Shown here piece after piece: positions 1-4,851 of a stretch of 5,665 bases of DNA (position 1 is the stretch's first letter; each line of letters opens with the position of its first letter). Under the pieces are notes generated by a model, which did not search any database, had not been told where the DNA came from, and was given only the letters and a program-made list of their open reading frames with translations. Origin of the DNA: Desulfobacterales bacterium (GTDB lineage: Bacteria > Desulfobacterota > DSM-4660 > Desulfatiglandales > Desulfatiglandaceae); assembly GCA_021107495.1 (NCBI GenBank), contig JAIOSR010000176.1, positions 1 to 5,665 of the forward strand, read 5' to 3'. The position numbers and the translations under genes were made by a program.

Positions 1-184
1 CCATGGAAACCGCCGTTACCTTTCCCTTGACGGCCTCTTTCAGACTTACCGCGGCCTCGATGGCATGACGATCATCCGGATTGATGATACTCTCCACGCC
101 TTCTCTGACAAGACTTCCTGTCTTCGGGTCCAATTTCACGTCCGTGGTATCGGGGACCTGCTTAACTAAGACTATAATATTCAT
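1..184 (-). CDS. etfB: Electron transfer flavoprotein, beta subunit (5' part only)
   Basis: Only the first 61 residues are present; the gene runs off the left edge. The protein begins MNIIVLVKQVPDTTDVKLD and continues with a segment containing GVESIINPDDRHAIEAA. This is the characteristic N-terminus of EtfB/FixA proteins, part of the nucleotide-binding fold. By family knowledge, EtfB pairs with EtfA to form a soluble FAD-containing heterodimer. It takes electrons from acyl-CoA dehydrogenases or, in bifurcating forms, works with NADH and ferredoxin partners. The fragment cannot tell classical from bifurcating ETF. The ATG at 184 is preceded on the minus strand by GGAG with an 8-nt spacer, which supports the start. 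It lies 55 bp downstream of the CoA-transferase gene on the same strand, so cotranscription is likely. etfA would be expected next, outside the window. Confidence 0.9.
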   Translation of the reverse strand, partial: MNIIVLVKQVPDTTDVKLDPKTGSLVREGVESIINPDDRHAIEAAVSLKEAVKGKVTAVSM

Positions 185-216
185 TGAATACACTCCATTG
201 TAAGTTCTCAATAAGT

Positions 217-235
217 ACGGAGATTCACCCTCCGT
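217..235 (-). other. Short hairpin between CoA-transferase and etfB
   Basis: ACGGAG (217-222) and CTCCGT (230-235) form a perfect 6-bp inverted repeat with a 7-nt loop. It starts 4 nt after the CoA-transferase stop codon and sits upstream of the etfB ribosome binding site. On the minus strand no T-run follows, so it is not a normal intrinsic terminator. It could be an mRNA processing or stabilising element between two operon genes, or chance. No function can be shown from sequence alone. Confidence 0.35.
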
Positions 236-239
236 CCCT

Positions 240-1427
240 TTATATAATTTTACTTTCTTTCAATCGCCCCAGGTCTTCTTCCGAGTACCCCAAGTTCCCA
301 TATATCTCCCGGTTATGCTCCCCGAACCGCGGCGGAAAGGAAAGCTTGCGACCAAGCCCTTCAAGATACGGTGTCATGTTGGGCGGCGGAGGCAGGGTGA
401 TTTCGGTGTTTGTCTTCGAATCCCGTGCATATAGCAGCCTTCGCTCAACAAGAGGATCAGCGATTACCTCTGGGATGGTCTTTATCTTGCTTATGGGAAG
501 CGTTAGGGAGTTAAACAGTTCAATCAACTCCTCGGAAGTATAATTCTGAGTGATTTCATTGATGGCCCGGTTCAGATTGTCCACATCCTTTATGCGCCCC
601 GCATTTTTCTCATACTCGGGTTTATCAAGAGATTTGAACATGTCCTGGGATACCATGGTCTTCCATTGCCGGTCATTACCCACGGCGGTATATACAAATC
701 CGTTGCTCGTTTTATAAACGGAAACCGGGCAGAAAAACTCGTGGGTATTTCCCCTTCGGGTGACTTCCTTGTTTAAGAGGGTGGAAAGCGTGATAGGGAC
801 CGTCATCCACGACACCGAGGACTCAAACATGGACATATTAATGCAGGAACCCTCTCCTGTGGCCTCACGTTTGTAAAGGGCCTTCATCAAAAGCCCGTAG
901 GAATGCTCGCTGGTGCCCATATCGGGAAGAGGAATACCCACTACCTGGGGGTCCCCGTCGGCCTCTCCTGTCATCTCCATCATGCCGGACCTTGCCTGTA
1001 GTATGGGATCATAGGCCGCTTCATTGCTGTCCGGACCAAAACCGGTGACCCCAAGCCATATGATATCCGGTTTCAGGGCCTTGAGTTTCTCATAGGAAAT
1101 CCCTAATTTTTCGTAATTCCGCGGAAGCTGGTTGGTTGAAAAGATATCCACATTCAATTCCTTTATGAGAGCATGAAATATTTTTTGTCCTTCGGGATCG
1201 CCGAGATTCAGGGTGAGGGCCTTTTTTCCTGAATTGATACACAGATAATAGGCGTTCATCCTCTCTTCTTTCAGGACATTTTCGCCTATCATGCGATTTG
1301 GATCACCGTAGACAGGATGCTCCAACCTGATGACCTGCATGCCGTCGTGTGCCAATCTGTAAGTCAAGTAGGGTAAAACGGTTGCCTGTTCAAGGGACAA
1401 TACGGTGATTTTTTTCAAGAAATCCAT
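240..1427 (-). CDS. Class III CoA-transferase (CaiB/BaiF, formyl-CoA transferase-like family)
   Basis: This 395-residue protein has the usual length for the family, whose members move CoA between organic acids through an aspartyl-CoA thioester. Visible family hallmarks are: an N-terminal Rossmann-like start (residues 1-45, ending RLEHPVYGDPNR); NSGKKALTLNLGDPEGQKIF (65-84); a stretch with EKLGISYEKLKALKPDIIWL (106-125) followed by GVTGFG; YDPILQARSGMMEMTGE (139-155); PLPDMG (166-171); and a C-terminal GEHNREIYGNLGYSEEDL (369-386). D169 in PLPDMG aligns with the catalytic aspartate, which is also residue 169 in Oxalobacter formyl-CoA transferase. The first loop, LEQATVLPYLTYRLAHDG, departs from the common AGPxxTxxLADLGA pattern, so the substrate may be unusual. 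The neighbouring etfB suggests activation of an acid for beta-oxidation-like degradation (inference). The ATG at 1427 was chosen because an ideal Shine-Dalgarno sequence precedes it; an upstream in-frame TTG at 1553 has no such support. Confidence 0.9.
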   Translation of the reverse strand: MDFLKKITVLSLEQATVLPYLTYRLAHDGMQVIRLEHPVYGDPNRMIGENVLKEERMNAYYLCINSGKKALTLNLGDPEGQKIFHALIKELNVDIFSTNQLPRNYEKLGISYEKLKALKPDIIWLGVTGFGPDSNEAAYDPILQARSGMMEMTGEADGDPQVVGIPLPDMGTSEHSYGLLMKALYKREATGEGSCINMSMFESSVSWMTVPITLSTLLNKEVTRRGNTHEFFCPVSVYKTSNGFVYTAVGNDRQWKTMVSQDMFKSLDKPEYEKNAGRIKDVDNLNRAINEITQNYTSEELIELFNSLTLPISKIKTIPEVIADPLVERRLLYARDSKTNTEITLPPPPNMTPYLEGLGRKLSFPPRFGEHNREIYGNLGYSEEDLGRLKESKII

Positions 1428-1433
1428 TAAGTT

Positions 1434-1439
1434 CCTCCT
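1434..1439 (-). promoter_or_regulatory. Strong ribosome binding site for the CoA-transferase
   Basis: The minus strand reads AGGAGG here, 6 nt before the ATG at 1427. It fixes the start at 1427 and argues against the 42-residue longer frame that would begin with a TTG next to the mltG stop. Confidence 0.85.
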
Positions 1440-1508
1440 TTCTGGCGGGAAGCCGCATAAGGGTAGTAAGGTGTGGTCCGGAGATGGCTGAATCGTAGCT
1501 ACAAAATA

Positions 1509-1544
1509 ACTATATTTATAGCCCTGTGTACTGTATACAATTAA
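1509..1544 (-). promoter_or_regulatory. Possible promoter/operator for the CoA-transferase operon
   Basis: In the 122-bp gap between mltG and the CoA-transferase, the minus strand has a TATAAA box (1520-1515). A weak -35 candidate, TTAATT (1544-1539), lies 18 bp upstream. An 8-bp perfect palindrome, TGTATACA (1532-1539), sits between them and slightly overlaps the -35. Similar TGTATACA cores are known as operators of some GntR/FCD-family regulators. The -35 match is poor, and an 8-bp palindrome is expected many times by chance in a window this size, so this is only a candidate. Confidence 0.3.
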
Positions 1545-1549
1545 GCCTG

Positions 1550-2584
1550 TCAAGAGGTTTTTCTGTGTCTTTTGCGCCTTTTCTTCTGGTAAATCTCAAC
1601 GGCCCTGTTGTGTTCTGATAGGGTTTTTGAGAAATAGTGACTCCCATCGTTCTTTGATACAAAATAGAGGTAATTCGACTTGGCCGGATAGAGAACGGCC
1701 TTGATCGCCTCCTGTCCGGGATTTGCTATGGGTCCGGGAGGAAGGCCCCTGATAACATACGTATTGTATGGTGTCTGTTGAACCAGGTGCCTGCGTTGCA
1801 AGTTCCCGTCAAAGTCCTTGAGCCCATATATCACGGTGGGATCACTTTCAAGGCGCATCCTTTTATTCAAGCGATTTAAAAAAACGCTTGCAATAATGGG
1901 CCTTTCTTTGCCCAGGCCGGTCTCCTTTTCCACTATGGATGCGAGAGTAACCGCCTTTTCCATGGTCATGCCTGAACGTTTTGCAATTTCCCGGAAAGGG
2001 GCATAAACCTCCTTAAAGCGCCTTACCATAACATCTATGACCGACATGGAGGACAGGCCCCGTCCAAAATGGTAAGTGTCCGGATAAAGGTAGCCCTCCA
2101 GACCCGGACCGGATATGCCGTAATGTCCTGCAATATCCGGATCATCCGCAAGCGCCAGGAATTCATCCTTATTAACAAGGCCCTTTTCCCCCAACAGATC
2201 TCCGATCTGCTTTATGGTAAACCCTTCCGGGATGGTCACCGGGTGGGTGATAATCACCCCTCTTGCTATGATACTCAGAATTTTTAATGGCGTCATGCCG
2301 GCATTCAAGCGATACTCCCCTGCCTTTATGTTTCTGCTGTATCCCATGACCCTTGCCCAGAGCAGGAATAAGCCCTTGCCGGTAATAATCTCCCTGCTGT
2401 GAAGTTCGCCCGCCACCTCTTTAAGGTTTGAGCCCTCCCGTACGAAAAATATCTGGTCAGCCCCTCCCTCCTTGGCCGGGCTCATAAGATAGAAGCCAAA
2501 GCCCACCGCTAAAGACATCACGGCCAGGAAGCAAATACCAATGGCAAAAAGGACAATTCTTTTACGGGATAAACCAGCTAACAT
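1550..2584 (-). CDS. mltG: Endolytic murein transglycosylase MltG (YceG-like)
   Basis: A complete 344-aa protein. MltG is an inner-membrane-anchored lytic transglycosylase that cleaves nascent glycan strands in the periplasm and influences glycan length. The N-terminus has one membrane anchor (about residues 9-34) after a short basic cytoplasmic stretch. A LysM-like region follows (about 43-110), then the catalytic YceG domain with LEGYLYPDTY (162-171), ASIVEKET (215-222), LESDPTVIYG (245-254), TPYNTY (271-276), LPPGPIANPG (281-290), YLYFV (305-309) and SEHN (323-326). E219 in ASIVEKET corresponds to the catalytic glutamate (E218 in E. coli). The C-terminus ends in an unusually basic tail, KKRRKRHRK (334-342). 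The ATG at 2584 has only a weak AGAG-type ribosome site but sits directly before the anchor. The usual E. coli neighbours (pabC, tmk, holB) are absent. No clear promoter was found upstream. Confidence 0.95.
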   Translation of the reverse strand: MLAGLSRKRIVLFAIGICFLAVMSLAVGFGFYLMSPAKEGGADQIFFVREGSNLKEVAGELHSREIITGKGLFLLWARVMGYSRNIKAGEYRLNAGMTPLKILSIIARGVIITHPVTIPEGFTIKQIGDLLGEKGLVNKDEFLALADDPDIAGHYGISGPGLEGYLYPDTYHFGRGLSSMSVIDVMVRRFKEVYAPFREIAKRSGMTMEKAVTLASIVEKETGLGKERPIIASVFLNRLNKRMRLESDPTVIYGLKDFDGNLQRRHLVQQTPYNTYVIRGLPPGPIANPGQEAIKAVLYPAKSNYLYFVSKNDGSHYFSKTLSEHNRAVEIYQKKRRKRHRKTS

Positions 2585-2889
2585 TTCTCTACCAGGCCTT
2601 TTATAAAATTTCTTTTATTCAATCCCGTCCCCAAAGAGTCCAGATAGTGCCCTTAAGATGACGGAACCTTTGACCTCTTTTATTTATGTTAAATTTCTGA
2701 ATAGATCAAGATTGATGACTTCTTAAAAGGTCTCGCTTGGCTGTCATTCCGGACATTCCGATTTTTTGCGAGTCCTTCAAGTTAAAGATTAGGAATCCAT
2801 TTACCTTTGCCGGCAGGTTGATTTTCGGTTCAAGTCCATAAATCATTAACGTTGCCATTTACAAAGACCTTTAAAGTCATCACTATTTG

Positions 2890-2903
2890 TTGAGCATACT
2901 CAA
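2890..2903. repeat. Dyad TTGAG-N4-CTCAA
   Basis: TTGAG (2890-2894) and CTCAA (2899-2903) are inverted around a 4-bp spacer (CATA). It resembles a compact version of the TTGAGACA/TGTCTCAA half-sites found at 2950-2973, sharing TTGAG/CTCAA. It may be a weak or related protein-binding site; the arms are short and chance is possible. Confidence 0.4.
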
Positions 2904-2931
2904 GCCCCTAGAAGAATGCGAATGTCAACAA

Positions 2932-2945
2932 TGTATCATGATACA
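2932..2945. repeat. Perfect 14-bp palindrome
   Basis: TGTATCATGATACA reads the same on both strands. It lies 4 bp from the start of the TGTCTCAA dyad. Its length and symmetry suit a homodimeric regulator, but the regulator is not identifiable here. About 0.3 such 14-bp palindromes would be expected by chance in a random window of this length, so the position beside another dyad is what makes it notable. Confidence 0.5.
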
Positions 2946-2949
2946 ACTT

Positions 2950-2973
2950 TGTCTCAAATTGCAACTTGAGACA
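2950..2973. repeat. 8-bp inverted repeat TGTCTCAA-N8-TTGAGACA (candidate operator)
   Basis: TGTCTCAA (2950-2957) and TTGAGACA (2966-2973) form a perfect 8-bp inverted repeat with an 8-bp spacer, so half-site centres are 16 bp apart. The right half extends to AACTTGAGACA (2963-2973). Its reverse complement, TGTCTCAAGTT, recurs exactly at 3224-3234. The repeated, symmetric form suggests binding sites for one dimeric regulator. As RNA it could also fold into a hairpin, but there is no T-run after it on either strand, so it is not a terminator. Confidence 0.6.
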
Positions 2974-3211
2974 TTTTAGGCCATATATCAAGGGATCTTC
3001 TTCCGTCATAATTCTCTGACCTGACTGCCTTGTTTTCAATATAATTATTTGAAATAAATATGTATTTTGCATTTTTTCTTTTGACGTTTCATTAACCGCA
3101 CTTATAAAACACATTTCTTTCAAACGATCCGCATTATAATACTTTGCATTTTTCGGTAGCAATTGATATAGTTTACGCGTTTTGTTATCATCTGTGTATT
3201 AAAGAGATAAA

Positions 3212-3234
3212 GTGTCTCACTTGTGTCTCAAGTT
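3212..3234 (+). promoter_or_regulatory. Candidate enhancer (UAS): tandem GTGTCTCA repeat
   Basis: GTGTCTCA occurs at 3212-3219 and again at 3223-3230, an 11-bp period or about one helical turn, placing both copies on the same DNA face. The second copy extends to TGTCTCAAGTT (3224-3234), an exact inverted copy of 2963-2973. The site lies about 100 bp upstream of the -24 element of the sigma-54 promoter at 3330-3345. Enhancer-binding activators of the NtrC type commonly bind there and contact the polymerase by looping across AT-rich DNA. The activator itself is not in the window, and I do not recognise this motif as belonging to a named regulator. Confidence 0.55.
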
Positions 3235-3329
3235 AAGTGTTGGATGACAGTTCGCATCAAGAATAACCATTATTGCTAACTATCTAATATTTTTAACATT
3301 TCGTCCTTAATAGCCTGTTTTGTTTATAT

Positions 3330-3345
3330 TGGCACATATCTTGCT
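3330..3345 (+). promoter_or_regulatory. Sigma-54 (RpoN) -24/-12 promoter for the lipoprotein gene
   Basis: The sequence is TGGCAC (3330-3335), 5 nt, then TTGC (3341-3344) and T. This matches the sigma-54 consensus TGGCACG-N4-TTGCW except for one base (A instead of G after CAC). The essential GG (3331-3332) and GC (3343-3344) dinucleotides are exactly 10 bp apart. Transcription would begin near 3356, giving a leader of about 145 nt before the ATG at 3500. Transcription would need an ATP-hydrolysing enhancer-binding protein; the tandem repeat at 3212-3234 is the best candidate site. Confidence 0.8.
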
Positions 3346-3484
3346 GAATTACTAAGTTTAAACATTTATTTATTCCGAAAAAACAAATCACTAAAAGTAT
3401 GGCATTCACGCTCAAAGGGAGACGCACGGTCTGCCGGATAGGATGATGGATCTTGCGGAAAACGTAAACCTAGATTTAAATTCG

Positions 3485-3491
3485 GGAGGAG
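3485..3491 (+). promoter_or_regulatory. Ribosome binding site fixing the lipoprotein start
   Basis: GGAGGAG ends 8 nt before the ATG at 3500. That ATG directly begins a standard lipoprotein signal peptide. The in-frame ATGs at 3443 and 3446 would add 19 or 18 polar residues before the signal peptide and lack a properly spaced ribosome site. A second ATG at 3503 is an alternative that costs one residue. Confidence 0.85.
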
Positions 3492-3499
3492 AGAATAAA

Positions 3500-4687
3500 A
3501 TGATGAGGAAATGTTTAAACACCCTATTTTTTGTATTGATAAGCGCCCTGCTCGTTAGTTGTGCAGCACAGCAGGTACAACCCCTTGCCCCTTTTAGCCC
3601 CCACAAATTCCAAACCGATCAATATCAACCCAAAACAGATAATTTCATCATCATTTTTGATGACTCCTCATCCATGTTGGAAAAATACAATGGACAGAGA
3701 AAACTCGATTATGCAAGAGAAATTGTAAGCCGTATGAACCGGACAATTCCGGAGCTCAAATTTGCAGGTGCACTTCGGACTTTCGGCCAGGGCGCATGCC
3801 TGCCGGGTAAAACTACGTCTAAAATCTATGGGCTCACAGCATATTCAGAGGCGGATCTGGAAAATGCATTGAATACCGTAAAATGCGCGGGTGGCAGGAC
3901 TCCCATGGGAATAGCACTGGGTGCTGCAACCGGAGATCTTAAACCGGCACAGGGCAAAATTGCCGCCATTATGGTCGGTGACGGGAAAGATACGGACACT
4001 GCTCCCGTGCGGGCCGCCCTGAAGATGAAAAAGCAATTTGGTGACAGGCTCTGCATATACACGGTCTTAATCGGCAATGATCCCAAAGGCAGGGCCAACA
4101 TGGAACAGATTGCCAAGGCCGGTCAGTGCGGATTTTCCGTAAACGCGGATCAGATCGCCTCAAGCGACGGAATGGCGGATTTTGTTGAAAAGGTCTTTCT
4201 GACCACGGCCCCCAAAAAGGTGGAGGCACCCCCGCCCGCACCCAAGCCCGCTCCGGCCAAACCCAAAGACAGCGACAATGACGGCGTCTTGGACGATGCG
4301 GATAGCTGCCCAACTACTCCTGCAGGGGCTCGCGTGGACAGGAATGGTTGCTGGATTCTCCCGACAGTCCTTTTTGATACGGACAAATGGAATATTGATG
4401 AATTTTATCATCTCGCTCTGCATGAGGTAGCGGCCATCATGAAAGATAATCCTGATGTGAAGATGCAGTTTCAGGGCAATGCGGACAGCAGGGGAGGAAC
4501 TAAACACAACCAGATGCTTTCTGAGAACCGGGCCAGGGCGGTCATGGAATATCTCATGAAAAAAGGGATTGGTAAAGAACGCTTCTCTACAAGAGGTTAC
4601 GCAGCCACCAATCCTATAGCCTCAAACTTGACAACCGAGGGTATGACCAAAAACCGAAGAACGGAATTGGTACCGTCACGGTATTAA
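3500..4687 (+). CDS. Lipoprotein with vWA, thrombospondin type 3 and OmpA peptidoglycan-binding domains
   Basis: This 395-aa protein begins with a lipoprotein signal peptide whose lipobox is LVSC, with C21 as the lipidation site; A22 after it gives no inner-membrane retention signal, so outer-membrane anchoring is likely. A von Willebrand A domain follows (about 47-235). Its metal site looks intact: D54-x-S56-x-S58, T134 in GGRTPMG and D161 in MVGDGKD. A proline/alanine/lysine linker (237-256) leads to one calcium-binding thrombospondin type 3 repeat (257-284, DSDNDGVLDDADSCP) with C270 and C284. An OmpA C-terminal domain (about 287-395) has D329 and R344 at the positions that bind diaminopimelate. 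Its usual GHTD motif is GNAD here, and NRRTEL is present near the end. The protein probably bridges outer membrane and peptidoglycan while the vWA domain binds a partner; the partner is unknown. It appears to be transcribed alone, from a sigma-54 promoter to a strong terminator. Confidence 0.92.
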   Translation: MMRKCLNTLFFVLISALLVSCAAQQVQPLAPFSPHKFQTDQYQPKTDNFIIIFDDSSSMLEKYNGQRKLDYAREIVSRMNRTIPELKFAGALRTFGQGACLPGKTTSKIYGLTAYSEADLENALNTVKCAGGRTPMGIALGAATGDLKPAQGKIAAIMVGDGKDTDTAPVRAALKMKKQFGDRLCIYTVLIGNDPKGRANMEQIAKAGQCGFSVNADQIASSDGMADFVEKVFLTTAPKKVEAPPPAPKPAPAKPKDSDNDGVLDDADSCPTTPAGARVDRNGCWILPTVLFDTDKWNIDEFYHLALHEVAAIMKDNPDVKMQFQGNADSRGGTKHNQMLSENRARAVMEYLMKKGIGKERFSTRGYAATNPIASNLTTEGMTKNRRTELVPSRY

Positions 4688-4717
4688 GTCCGGAAAAACA
4701 AAATCCTGATGTATTTA

Positions 4718-4759
4718 TGATGGGGACGGCAGAACTGTTGCCTGTCCCCATCACTTTTT
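4718..4759 (+). terminator. Strong intrinsic terminator after the lipoprotein gene
   Basis: TGATGGGGAC (4718-4727) pairs with GTCCCCATCA (4744-4753), 10 bp without mismatch. The stem continues as GGCA (4728-4731) with TGCC (4739-4742) past a single bulged T at 4743, closing a 7-nt loop. A run of five T (4755-4759) follows. It begins 31 nt after the lipoprotein stop, so it ends that transcript and separates it from mscS. The minus strand has no T-run, so it works in one direction. Confidence 0.9.
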
Positions 4760-4801
4760 CGGAGGATGTCCGAGCATCCTTATTCCTTTCGACAAAGGGA
4801 T
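4759..4801 (+). other. Tandem small hairpins between the terminator and mscS
   Basis: AGGATG (4763-4768) pairs with CATCCT (4775-4780). ATTCCTTT (4782-4789) pairs with AAAGGGAT (4794-4801) around a CGAC loop with one G-T pair. The first hairpin competes with another one, TCGGA (4759-4763) with TCCGA (4769-4773). There is no T-run after either, so they are not terminators. They may structure the mscS leader; no convincing -35/-10 or sigma-54 promoter for mscS was found in the roughly 80 bp available. Confidence 0.35.
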
Positions 4802-4851
4802 TCCTGTAACCTGATTCTTGACCAATTTTCCAAAGAAATGGAGGAAATCTC

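Larger units (their letters stand above)
2585..3499. other. Large AT-rich divergent intergenic/regulatory region
   Basis: These 915 bp separate the divergent mltG and lipoprotein genes and are clearly more AT-rich than the flanking genes. No convincing gene was found on either strand; an 84-codon frame at 2908-3162 is discussed under rejected items. The content that can be supported is regulatory: three dyad-symmetric sites between 2890 and 2973, a tandem GTGTCTCA repeat at 3212-3230 and a sigma-54 promoter at 3330-3345. Nothing clear was seen in 2585-2889, the leader side of mltG, apart from short palindromes such as CTTTAAAG. No transposase remnant, tRNA or recognisable riboswitch was seen. 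Confidence 0.7.

Noticed and set aside
1428..1553. N-terminal extension of the CoA-transferase by 42 residues, overlapping the mltG stop
   Set aside because: It would start at a TTG without a ribosome site, and the added residues do not resemble the family. The ATG at 1427 has an ideal AGGAGG 6 nt upstream and gives the family's usual length.
2625..2633. TGGGGACGG on the minus strand, identical to 9 bases of the terminator stem at 4721-4729, as a REP-type repeat
   Set aside because: There is no hairpin around the 2625 copy and no REP-associated transposase in the window; a shared 9-mer can occur by chance.
2894..2908. Minus-strand GG-N10-GC as a second sigma-54 promoter reading toward mltG
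   Set aside because: Only the dinucleotide spacing fits. The -24 region lacks TGGCAC and the match falls inside the TTGAG/CTCAA dyad.
2923..2928. Consensus TTGACA -35 box on the minus strand upstream of mltG
   Set aside because: No -10-like sequence lies 16-18 bp downstream, and the mltG start is more than 300 bp away.
2908..3162. An 84-codon open frame on the minus strand inside the intergenic region
   Set aside because: It starts with TTG, has no ribosome binding site, and its first ATG (M17) has only a weak GAAAG before it. The predicted protein matches no family I recognise. It also runs through the palindrome and the TGTCTCAA dyad, which suggests non-coding regulatory DNA. A small lineage-specific gene cannot be fully excluded.
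2950..3234. The 11-bp inverted repeats (2963-2973 and 3224-3234) as ends of a small mobile element (MITE)
   Set aside because: No flanking target-site duplication was seen, the copies are embedded in larger local repeat patterns, and there is no transposase. Regulator binding sites near a sigma-54 promoter explain them better.
3405..3450. Leader segment with GGGAGACGCA and later ATGATGG, superficially like a cyclic di-GMP-I (GEMM) riboswitch
   Set aside because: The conserved GGCAAACC segment and the first stem are missing, and only a 4-bp AGAC/GTCT hairpin can be drawn. A covariance-model search against RF01051 would settle it; a significant hit would overturn this rejection.
3443..3499. 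Upstream start for the lipoprotein at 3443 or 3446
   Set aside because: It would place 18-19 polar residues before the signal peptide, and no properly spaced ribosome site precedes it. The ATG at 3500 has GGAGGAG at good distance and begins the signal peptide directly.
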